A stretch of DNA of 64,000 bases, taken from the NCBI GenBank assembly GCA_035222895.1, contig JAVYIG010000097.1, positions 620,001 to 684,000 of the forward strand. Direction: 5' to 3'. This DNA comes from Strongylocentrotus droebachiensis (Eukaryota; Echinodermata; Echinoidea; Camarodonta; Strongylocentrotidae). Of the stretch, positions 34,001 to 43,694 are shown one piece after another. The notes beneath the pieces are model-generated. The model was not told the DNA's origin, did no database searches, and saw only the letters and a program-made list of their open reading frames with translations. Numbering within the stretch: position 1 is the first letter of the stretch; every line of letters begins with the position of its first letter. The position numbers and the translations under genes were made by a program.

Positions 34001-36664
34001 TACCACCTTCCCTCCTACGAAACCTCTCTACCAGTCTCTCTATAGATGCATCAAAAGAATGAGCATGAGCATGCATGTAGCAATGCAAAAGGTACAGCTC
34101 TGTTTTTTACAACCCTTTCATTAATATGAGACATATAATACTACAAGAATTTAACTTACATCCCCGGGAGAAAATTTGCAGTTCTCTCCCAAACTCTTGG
34201 CTACCTCTTCTCCAGGAGAGTTTGGCAAATCCACAATGACCATTCTGGCTCCATTTCTCACAAATCTTTCCACAGTGGCCTTCCCAAGACCAGAGGCACC
34301 ACCTGTTACAAGTCCAACAAGACCCTAGAAACAAGAAAATAATAATCAAGTTATGATCTTTTACTGAAACCTAAGTTCCACATAATTGTGTACAAAAGAA
34401 CAGCCTCTACGCAGATTTAAAAATACATTGTTGGTATTGTTTTCTCAATTAACCACAAATAATTTTCTAACTTTTATCCAAGAAAATACTAATATCTAGA
34501 TCTAGATAGATCTAGGGACCATTTATTTGTTATCATACTGTGGGTTCCATTCCATGCTACATATAAAAGTAACTGTCCAGTATATTCCCAATTGAAATGC
34601 ATAATTTGTATCCCCTTACAGGACATGGATTAATTAGGGAATTGTAAAGAGGAAATAAAAGAAGCCAGGTAACAAAAAATCTGTTAGGATTCACAATAAA
34701 ATTATACCAACATCATATTTCATATCATTATCCCCAAGCCCTTAAATTAAGGCCATAACCAACAATGATTGAGGAATCACAAACCTTCGCTTAGAATAAT
34801 CTCTGGTAGATGTACAAAAGATCATTACACAACAAGGTTATTTGAAATAACAGGAATAATGAATAATAATAAGTAACAATGTAATAAATCAAATCATTTT
34901 CAGACTCGATCTCAGGTAATACCGATGGTGGGTTAATTGCGGGCGGGCGCGCGCACCTGTGTGAAATATCTACCCTAATGAGGATCTGAGACATTACGAT
35001 AGATAACTTCACACAGGCGCATGCCTGCCCGCAACCCACCATCGGTATGGACTTGTAAGTTGTATTGTGCAGCGGTTTGCTGTGAAACCTGTGAAAAAGT
35101 ATACTAATATCGTTTATCTGAAAAATACTCAAAAAATAACAAGAAAATTGACATGAAACAGGTAATAAACATAACAACTTTTAACTCATGATCTTTATTT
35201 GGACATTTAATGAATATTTACTTCATTTTGGGTATGTTTTATTACTATTAGGGTATCTCCATGCCGGAGTTACAGGTCAAATTTTGGATAGGTTTCTGAA
35301 CAAGCGCCAATTTTGTTGGTATGTACTTTTAGTCACTCCAGCAAAGCATAGATAGTCAATGCTAATGCGTATTGACCTCTAGCACTGCATGCTTGCTGTG
35401 AGGAAGGTATTATTAGACCTATACACAAATATACACACCACAAAATATTGCATAGACTGTACACAGTCATGTCGATGCAGCTGTAAGCAAAGTTTGACAC
35501 TAGACTTCCAATTTTAATTTTTTAATTAAGTAAGTTTTTAACTTTTTAACATCAGTAAGTTTAAAGAAAAAGTATTTTACTGCTATTAAGGTGTCATCAA
35601 TTGTCACTTAAGTACCGATTTTGAGTGAAATTAGTTGAGTTTTGTACAGTGGTGTTTGAAATGTTGAGAATCAAAAGCACAGCTTTTACTACACAGCCAG
35701 GATAGTGATGCTCCTATGTGTGCTTTTAGTAGGGTATCTCCACACCGGAGTTACGGGTCAAAAATGGATACAAAAGTACACTAGCGCCCCACACCCCCCC
35801 CCCCCCCCCACCATCTCGTAATTTCAACTGATCAGCTATTAAAAAGGCGTGCGAGTTGCATTCTACCGTCTATGAAGGGGTGACCAAAGTTCGCGGACAT
35901 TTTAGAACATATTACAAAATGTGAGATCCGATCTATGATTTCCCATATTTTACACACATTTATTTATTTATATTATTACCAAATGGACGGCAAAGTTTTT
36001 TACGACAGATTGATTGAACTACAAAATTTATCGTCGAAGTATTTCAGAGATATCGCGATCTAAAAATTTGATGTTCGATCGTACGTGCACACTGCATCTA
36101 AAAAAGTCATAAAAACAACGTGACCTAACTTCACGCACGGGGGTTTACAGTTGATTTATCAAAAAATGTGATTATAAATGTGTCAATATATCATACAATC
36201 AGTTGATACCACTTTCTACTTACAATTTTGAGGAAATCTGCTCTCAAATAGAAGATTTTCTGACCCTTATCGGTAAGTTGATAATTTTTCGGACACAAAA
36301 TCTTTTGTCTATATCTTCACAATTTCGTACCCAATTCCAAAGAAAATTTCATCTATGGGTAATTTTATGTTTCTCTTTCCATTGTTGATATCAGATTTTC
36401 GAAATCTTACTGATTTTTTGAGATAGCGAACTTTGGTCACACCACCATACGTTCTACTAGGCCAGGGTTCAGACTAGGAAGGCCGCCGCGCCGCAGGAGC
36501 AGGAGCCGCGACTATGCATTGGCAACCCGGGTCGGGTTCCCTACCTTTGCCAGTTTTTGTGTTAACTATTACTGTACGAAACCTACACCCAGCCCAGTTT
36601 TAAAAAAGTTTTAGGGAAGAACAGTAGTAGTAAAACTTACTTTCACAGATTTAACAGATGACAT
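30909..36664 (-). CDS. HSD17B10: 3-hydroxyacyl-CoA dehydrogenase type-2 / 17-beta-HSD 10 (whole gene span)
   Basis: This is an NAD-dependent short-chain dehydrogenase of mitochondria. In vertebrates it acts in isoleucine and branched fatty acid breakdown and steroid oxidation, and is part of mitochondrial RNase P. Four exons join in phase to 260 aa (human 261 aa). Motifs in order are TGGASGLG (nucleotide-binding TGxxxGxG), VDLPNS, SCAG (in place of NNAG), NTASVAAF with the catalytic Ser region, YSASK (catalytic Tyr and Lys), then [11 protein letters not shown], and the ending [14 protein letters not shown], almost as in human. The start [17 protein letters not shown] is short and matches the vertebrate N-terminus in position. 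No motif is lost, so it should be functional. It is convergent with the fibulin gene. Confidence 0.95.
31681..31845. repeat. Dispersed direct repeat, copy 1
   Basis: It shares about 165 bases of clear but diverged similarity with 32584-32755, including gattgttag, ctatggtca and gaaggacac. Both copies are in HSD17B10 intron 3, in the same orientation, about 900 bases apart. Confidence 0.65.
32584..32755. repeat. Dispersed direct repeat, copy 2
   Basis: The partner of 31681-31845. The family is not recognised, and no terminal repeats are visible. Confidence 0.65.
33096..33498 (-). CDS. HSD17B10: HSD17B10 exon 3: catalytic core
   Basis: The exon starts [15 protein letters not shown] and ends IRVCTIAP plus one base. 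It contains [25 protein letters not shown] and the catalytic [11 protein letters not shown]. It enters in phase 0 and leaves in phase 1 before gtatgc. The 117-codon open frame on the opposite strand here is a shadow. Confidence 0.96.
34160..34324 (-). CDS. HSD17B10: HSD17B10 exon 2: nucleotide-binding fold
   Basis: 55 codons run from [20 protein letters not shown] to [11 protein letters not shown]. It holds the glycine-rich dinucleotide motif. Phase 0 at both ends, with acceptor ttctag and donor gtaagt. Confidence 0.95.
34919..35048. mobile_element. 130-bp inverted-repeat element
   Basis: It starts ataccgatggtggg and ends with the exact complement cccaccatcggtat. The arms continue imperfectly for about 50 bases (gcgggcggg / cctgcccgc, acctgtgtgaa / ttcacacaggc). 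It is GC-rich against an AT-rich intron. It lies in HSD17B10 intron 1. Confidence 0.75.
35250..35770. repeat. Pair of direct repeats 482 bases apart
   Basis: agggtatctccatgccgg at 35250 recurs as agggtatctccacaccgg at 35732, and both continue gagttac(a/g)ggtcaaa. Whether they bound one element or are two fragments of a repeat family is not clear. Confidence 0.5.
35880..36440. mobile_element. 561-bp element with 15-bp terminal inverted repeats
   Basis: It starts gtgaccaaagttcgc and ends with the exact complement gcgaactttggtcac. No open frame of note is present and no clear target duplication is seen. It lies in HSD17B10 intron 1 near exon 1. A non-autonomous DNA transposon is the likely reading. 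Confidence 0.6.
36641..36664 (-). CDS. HSD17B10: HSD17B10 exon 1
   Basis: Eight codons (MSSVKSVK) precede the donor gtaagt in phase 0. It corresponds to human MAAACRSVK. The first ATG upstream of the conserved GLVGLVTGG is used. Confidence 0.85.
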
Positions 36665-37452
36665 GATGGCATAAAAGATGTAAACCTCGGCTCTTTTCGA
36701 AATTTGCAGCGGCTCAGTAGACTACACGAGTTGAGTACGAATAAAACACTTGAGTAATTCGCTATGCGCTATGGGACGCCGAGTGTGTATATTTTTGTGA
36801 CAAATTGATAGACAAATCAAACAACAACAAAGTTTGTGAACTTTACAAAATCAATTTTCTTGGTGGTACATGTATATATTCTACCATACCTCCCTGCCCG
36901 AGTAATGAGGCGGCGCCCACACCCAAGAGGGGGGGGGGGGAATTACCAAGTACCCTCAAAGGTTTGGAAAAGCGCATCTTTTTAACTTTAGTTCTAATAA
37001 GAAATGCCTCTTTTAAGGTATATAAGTTCTCCCCCTCTTTATTTGAAAAAGTATGTTAAAGAGAAATAGAAAGAAACCAACTAAGGGCAAGGCAAAGCAG
37101 CGTTTTCAACTACCGGTTAATTGCCGCAAATTAAGACATTTGTTGGGGTGCCGCGAGAAAAATTAACTTTCGTTTATGTCATTCCTTTTGGATAACATCA
37201 ATTTTGTGAAAAGAAAATATTAAAATTTGCTATGTATTATCAAAGGAAATAACATTTTAAAGATAAGATAGAAAAGTCTTCATCGCTCGTTTGCAACATT
37301 TAGAATCAAGATGATTTTAGGCAGCGCATGCAGTCCCTAAATACCTCCATATTTGGGCAACAATTTTCCTGGATATTCTTCCATTTGACGAGGTACTCAA
37401 AATATCGTCATATTCGGGCAGCGAGGTTGCCAAATATATCTTATATATTATA

Positions 37453-37744
37453 CTGTTTTACAGGCGCGTACACAGAGGGGGGGGGGGTTGGGGGTTAAAT
37501 CCCATTTTTCAGGAACCCCCCCCCCCTTTGGTAATTTTTTTTTTTTTTAATTAAAAAATAAATAAAAAAAATCAAAATCAAAATTATACCAATGGCTGAC
37601 CTAAAAAAGTCGACCTTACCCCCCCCCCCCCCCCACCCTCAACGGAGCAAAATGTCAAAAAAAAGCGTCCTCTTACCTCCCCCCGCTTATTCAGCGGCTG
37701 ACTGAGTCGTTGCGATTTTTGGGATAAAAAAAAAGTGTCCTCTT

Positions 37745-37789
<45 letters not shown>

Positions 37790-38171
37790 CTTATTCAGCG
37801 GCTGGCTGAGTCGTTGCGAAATTTTTTTTTTGGGGGGGTGGGTCCCGAAAGAATCGCAACAGACTCAGCCAGCCCGCTGAATAAGCAGGGGGGGGGGGGG
37901 GGGGTGAAATGGACATTTTTTTAATTTTTTTTTTCTCGAAATTTCAAAATTTGACATTTTGCTCCGTTGAGGGGGGGGGGGGGTTGAGATCAACTTTTTT
38001 AGGTCAGCCATTGGTATAAAAAAATTATAAAAAAAAAAAAAAAAAAAAATTACCAAAGGGGGGGGTTTTCCTCAAAAATACCAAAGGAGGGGGTTTAACC
38101 CCCAACCCCCCCCCCCACCCCCACCCCCACCCCAACGCCTGTGTACGCTCCTGTACGCACCTGCTGTTTTC
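37453..38171. mobile_element. Larger palindromic relative of the hAT-like element at 2101
   Basis: The element 37461-38163 begins caggcgcgtac and ends gtacgcacctg. It is flanked by ctgtttta and ctgttttc (7 of 8 bases alike). It shares with 2101-2375 the motif cgactcagc..gctgaataagc, here in two forward copies (near 37687 and 37789) and one reverse copy (near 37859). Blocks such as ataccaatggctgaccta and its complement near 38000 make it a nested palindrome. It carries runs of up to about 43 C. Confidence 0.7.
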
Positions 38172-38300
38172 GAAATTACATGTCACCTCACTCAGGCGCG
38201 GGAAGCAGTTTGGGATTGGGGGGGCAAACATTCCAGGGGGCTCACTTTCCAGGTAGAGCGTAAATTGGCGTGGGATCCAGGGCATGAGTCTCGGCAGGGG

Positions 38301-38917
38301 GTCAAGGGGCTGAGCCCCTGGAAGCTCAGAGGTTTTAATATTTCACTACGGTCAGATGAGCATCCAGGGGCCGTCTTAGAGCCCTTGTTGGGGTCCAGGG
38401 GGCAGAGCCCCTAGAAGCTCGGGGGTTTTAGGTATTTAATTAGGGTCAGATGAGCATCCAGGGGCCCGTCTCAGGGCCCTTGGTGGGGTCCAGGGGGCAA
38501 AGCCCCCGGAAGCTCAGGCGTTTTATGTATTTAATTAAGGTCAGATAAGCATCCAGGGGGCCGCCTTAGGGCTCTTGGTGGGGTCCAGGGGGCAAAGCCC
38601 CGGAAGCTCAGGGGTTTTAGGTATTTAATTACGGTCAGATGAGCCTTAGGGCCCTTGGTGGGGTCCAGGGAGCAGAGCCCCCGGAAGCTCAGGGGTTTTA
38701 GGTATTTAATTACGGTCAGATGAGCATCCAGGGGCCCGCCTTAGAGCCCTTGTTGGGGTCCAGGGGGCAGAGCCCCTGGAAGCTCGGGGGATTTAGGTTT
38801 TTAATTACGCTCAGATGAGCATCCAGGGGCCAGCCTTAGGTCCCTTGGTGGGGTCCGGGGGTGGAGCCCCCGTAAGCTCTGGGGCTTTAAGCATTTAATT
38901 ACGGTCAGATGAGCATT
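38301..38917. repeat. 95-bp tandem satellite, seven units
   Basis: Unit starts (gtcc/gtcaaggg) fall at 38301, 38393, 38488, 38583, 38663, 38758 and 38853, with steps of 92, 95, 95, 80, 95 and 95. Each unit has a short hairpin (ccagggg...cccctgg) and the phrase gtatttaattacggtcag. One unit lacks about 15 bases. Confidence 0.85.
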
Positions 38918-39489
38918 TTTTATACCTTATTTGTGACTTTGGCAGGTCACTTATTTTTTTCTCCGTCTTTCTTTCTTTTTCTCTTTTTAAAAAAGGAGGG
39001 GGGTAGGGCTCGAGCCCAGCCACTTTGCAGACCATGACATAAAGGCTTCTAAATAAGCGCATTTCGCCTGACTGTAATGTGGGAATTTCTTATTTTTCAA
39101 CAAACGCATAAAAAGGTAAATCATGTCACAACATCAAAATTTCTAAATCATTTTGTTTCGAATAAGAAATACATTACCCCCCCCCCCCCCATCAGTACGC
39201 CAGCGTTCAGGGGCTCATGTCTTTTCACCCCTACAACCAAAAAACGGACACGCTTTCCCATTCTCGCACAATAATGTCCACGATATGCGCGTATCACTAT
39301 TATAGAGACCTCCATTTAAAATACTGTATAGGTGGCGTGCGCAATGTTTATGAAATTTAATTCCTGTTAACTTTCCTTTTTCTTTTAATGTAATTATTAT
39401 GTGATTTAATTCAGGTTTTTATTATTGTTACGTTGTTTTGGATTAAAAATACCAACCATGTTTACTCCTTTACTGTTTGTTGTTGTGTT

Positions 39490-39625
39490 TTTTTTTGGGG
39501 GGGGGGAGGGCGTTTGGGGGGGGGCAAAAATGCGTTTGCCCCACCCCCCCACCCCACTTTTTTGATTGGGGGGGGGGGGGGCAACAGCCCCCCTGCCCCC
39601 CCCCCCCCCACTTCCGACGCCTATG
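39490..39625. repeat. Mixed poly-G / poly-C block
   Basis: Alternating long G and C runs can fold on themselves, ending near cttccgacgcctatg. It looks like part of another G/C-run element, of which only one end can be guessed. Open frames rich in Pro and Gly across it are artefacts. Confidence 0.6.
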
Positions 39626-39828
39626 ACCTCACTCACTCGCAATGTAGGCTATACACATGGGATGATTCAGATGATTCAGAGCAAAGGGATGCCTGCATAT
39701 CTTATCGAGGTAAGCGAATGTATGTATACAAGAAAAAGAACAAATAGAACAAGAAGAGGAAGAAGTAATTAAAGACAATGAGAAGTCGGCGGGGAGAAGC
39801 CTATATATGGAGGAAAATGAGATAATGA

Positions 39829-39898
39829 AGGAGAAAGAAGAAGAAGAAGAAGAAGAAGTGAGAGAAGATCGAAGAAGAAGAAGAATTAGAAGAAGTTC

Positions 39899-39929
<31 letters not shown>

Positions 39930-40110
39930 AAGAGGAAGATGAAGAAGAAGAAGAGAAGAGAAGAAGACCAAGAAGAAGAAGAAGATGATGATGGTGAAAT
40001 GAGCCTGAACTGGAGTATATAGCTTGCAGAATATAGGAGAATGAGAAAAGGAAGACGAACAGGAAGAACAATTAAGAAGAAGAAAGACCAGAAGAATGAA
40101 AGCAGGTGGA
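39829..40110. repeat. GAA/GA-rich purine tract
   Basis: The + strand is almost pure purine for about 150 bases (39829-39990), mostly gaa repeats, with a looser purine-rich tail. Open frames of Glu/Lys on one strand and Leu/Phe/Ser on the other are low-complexity by-products. Confidence 0.85.
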
Positions 40111-40880
40111 GCGAGATCGAGGAGTAGGAGCAAGAACATAAGCGGGTCTTTAGCGGGAGAGATGCCATAGAGGAGTCGAAACTTGTTTATGTTTTTAATT
40201 ATTGATGCATTATATGCATGCTATAAATCCCACATAAACCATTCATCTTGAATATAAAAACCAAGAAACAGTTAAAAACAGAACTAAAATAATTGCATGT
40301 TTATCTCAGCTACGACAATGAATCATTACCCTACAATAGGCTACATAAACAATCCACCTTGGCTACTATATCTAGGCTATATACACTGAGAACCGATTAG
40401 AAAAAAATAAAAGAAAGTACCGTACGTATATATAGTACGGTCGATGGTCAGCTGATCAATCGTCGTCACCATTATCACGTGATGAAATAAAAACAAGCTG
40501 TCACTCTTGCTCTGCGTTTATCACTTCATACTTGGTTCCATATCCATTATCTGAGATTGTGTCATCTTAAATTCTGAAATCCACGGAACAGACCACGAGG
40601 TAAATATATATGTAGTCGCAGCATGAGAAGTTATAAAATAAATGAGACCATTATGATTAGAATTTGAAAAGGGCGACAATGCAAGTGCGATAGCCCACAC
40701 ATTCAACTTTATGTTATCTCAACCATTCAATCATATGGGATTAAAAAATATGTGGGACTGACCTATGTTCACCACTCAGTCTGTGGGTCTTTTCCAGAAA
40801 CCGCATCATAAGAACAATATCAATGACATCTCGACGCTGTTGCTCGACTTTTCTGCTCAGTTTTTCACAAAATCGTCTTT

Positions 40881-41106
40881 TAATGCTTGCATTTCTATAA
40901 TTTTATCAAACGAATTAGAAAATCTACAAATTCGTTTTCACTGGCTGACTGCCGTAGATAATTATAGCAACAGAGTTGACAAAAGACTTTTAGTTTTATG
41001 CATGGCTGATCGTGAAGTCTGCATGAAGTCTTTTGTCTTCTTGTTGTTAGGGCAGGCAGCCAGTGGAACGGATTCATTTGATAAAATTATGGAAATGCAA
41101 GCATTA
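40881..41106. mobile_element. 226-bp inverted-repeat element
   Basis: It starts taatgcttgcatttct and ends ggaaatgcaagcatta. The arms match for about 57 bases with a few differences, and inner motifs (aaaagactt / aagtctttt) pair again. It spans two mirrored open frames that are not genes. Confidence 0.65.
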
Positions 41107-42409
41107 CTTTAGACAAACAGAATTTGTTATTCCTGGCTCATTTTTCCTGATTAATGTGTCGTATGAAAGGGTAGAAAATGAACTTTCTGGAAATTTTTAC
41201 TTTGAAATTCAAATACTGTACACCAAATGACTTTTTGGTACCCTTTCTTTAATTTTTTTTTAATCACTCATGCATGAAATATATATGCATCATATGACTT
41301 GCATCAAATGAAAGAGGAGGATCAAGCTTTCCAAATATGTGTCATTTATTAATAGGGATGTTAGACTAAAAATTGAAGTCCATTAAATCATGAAAATTTT
41401 GCACTGTATTTGGAGAACACAATTTATCATTCAATATGGAAAAAAAATGGAGTCAAAATATAAATCGATTCTCGAGATATTAATTTTTTAATGTTTTTAT
41501 TTAGGGGTATTTCCTGAAGTTTTTGCATAGGAAATTACAATGTAAGCATGGCACCGAGTGTAATTTAAGTACATAGTAAAAAGTACATACCTCAACATTG
41601 CAAGCAATGTTTGATGTGCCATATCTCAAAAAATATATCTTGTTTCTCATTGAAATTTCAACAGAACTTTTCTTCATTATATTCTTTTTATCAACATTTT
41701 TAAGAGAAACCTTGAAATTAAATATATTGTTGCCATGGAAACAAAACAAAGAAAATAAGAAAATATTTTAAAATTAATATATACCGGTATTTACTTTCCA
41801 GATCAAATTGCTACTCAAAACACTTTGCATTCCAAGATAATGGCAGGGACATATTTCCACAACATTTTTAAAATTAAAATATAAGGTTGCCATGGCAAAA
41901 AACAAAGAAAAACAAAGAAAAACAAAGAAAAACAAAGATTAAAAAAAAACAAAAATATCACAGGAAAAATGTTTCCTGATAAAATTTGAGGATCGATTTG
42001 AGGATCTGGAGGATCGCTGATTTTCAAGTAAAGATTTTCAAATAATCAGCGATACAAATATAAGATGATATTTCAATGTAAACTTGGATTAAAATTCTGG
42101 CAGTCATGGTGGAAAAATATATCAATTCCAAGTACATGTAAAATTGCTTTTTGATAAAGGAAAACAAATATGGTAAATGTCCAGAAAACCTCTTGTAATG
42201 TTACAAATGTATCAGGAGAATAAACACCTGTATATTTACAATTACAGCTGAGTCACTAGAATTGCTCATTTCTACGTAATTTCCCTCGAAACAGTGTTTA
42301 GTTTCCCTTGAAACATTGTTTTAATAATTTCTTGCATTTTATCTTTTTTAAAGAGGCAGTTTGTGCACTTAGAAGAAGAGCCACATGCCGGCGCTTACAA
42401 TGGAAATTT

Positions 42410-42427
42410 CCACGTGCGCGCACGTGG
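42410..42427. promoter_or_regulatory. Perfect 18-bp palindrome with two CACGTG boxes
   Basis: ccacgtgcgcgcacgtgg is its own complement. It holds two CACGTG E-boxes of the kind bound by USF/Myc/TFE-type factors around a GCGC core. It lies 1.2 kb upstream of TMEM243. A regulatory role is only inferred. Confidence 0.3.
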
Positions 42428-43637
42428 CCATTGCGGCTTGATGATAACATCACGCTTTTCTTTCATTTATACTTCCTCCCGGCATTTCACTCGTACACAC
42501 ATTCAACATTTCAACTTCTTTTCTATAATAAATACTGAGTTATTGCTTTAATAATGGAGTCTTTAATTATGAAAAACTTATATTCAACGTTTGTAGTCGA
42601 TCAAAATTCTCAATTTATCCATGGAAAGTAGTTTCTAGCTGCAAATATTTTGTTCGGTCCGTACGTGTTCAGCACAGAATCACCAGGGGTTGAGGGCGAG
42701 TGTCAAGACTTACGGTTGTTCAATCTTGGGTAGTATACATCGGAAGTTTGTGATTATCTGTAGATGATCCTGAATGAATTTCCCTTAGATTTTTGGCACA
42801 AAGATAGCTTGAATATCACTTATAAAGATACTAACATTGACTTTTGCAAAAAGTTCATTTTTATAAGAAAAAGATCGCTATAAATTGGAACTTTTTTTTA
42901 CTGCTCAAATATATTAAAAGTATGGGGTAGGCAAAAAAGTCAATGCGCATGGATTATTTTCTTAAGTTTCATGAATGGCATGTCCAAATTTGGGCATTGT
43001 GTGACCCCAGGATCACCTCCAGATTTTGATGTAAACATGCGCAGTTTTTCAGAGAGTCACAGAAAAGCAGTGCCATGGGTGCCACAATGCCTTTCAAACG
43101 CTTGCAAAGGGCCAATGGGCGAATTAGAGCTCATCTTTACTGCCATATTTTGATTGATTCTACGATTCTACTTGTGAAGAAAATGCTTCCAATATTGGAA
43201 TACAACTTTAATCTACGGTAATTCTTAACCAATTAGTTCTTTCCTGCTAATTTTGATTTTTAATGAATTTTTAAAGATTGCATGTTTTTATTTCGACTAC
43301 AATCACTGTTGGCTCCTACGCACATTGATGGCTCGATTTCAGGATTGCAGCGCGAGCGTCTGACATCCCTATTATTAATTATAATTGTGATTAAGTTATG
43401 ATAAAACATTGATAATTCTCGTTTTTTTTTTTTCTGGGACGCACTATATATTATGATGTGTAGCTTGATTTACCCTTGTTGATTAATTGATCTTGCTCTC
43501 ATTTTCATTTTAACACAGAATCTATATGTCTGATGTGATGTGTTGACACAAGGTGTCATACAAATCCGTTCCTGTAAAAAAGTTACTGCTCTTGATTCTG
43601 GTATGAATCGGGGCATGTGAATGTGGTGAGAGCCAAG

Positions 43638-43694
43638 ATGAGTGCCTACAATACAGACATACAAGCACCTCTCTTCGGAGAGACACAGACATGG
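43638..43694 (+). CDS. TMEM243: TMEM243 exon 1
   Basis: 19 codons (MSAYNTDIQAPLFGETQTW) precede the donor gtaaga in phase 0. The ATG is chosen because PLFGET aligns with the vertebrate N-terminus. The exon is short, and its upstream 5'UTR extent is unknown. Confidence 0.85.

Larger units (their letters stand above)
36665..43637. other. Spacer between HSD17B10 and TMEM243, no gene recognised
   Basis: The divergent promoters of the two genes must lie at its two ends. The middle holds the palindromic element, satellite, G/C block, purine tract and a short inverted-repeat element, each listed separately. From 41110 to 43637 I see only AT-rich single-copy-looking sequence, apart from an 18-bp palindrome at 42410. 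Confidence 0.5.

Noticed and set aside
37865-38285. Pro/Gly-rich open frames across G/C runs
   Set aside because: Homopolymer translation. The region is a palindromic element with long poly-C and poly-G.
39629-40168. 179-codon Leu/Phe/Ser-rich frame and a Glu/Lys-rich frame opposite
   Set aside because: Both come from the homopurine GAA tract. Low-complexity composition only.
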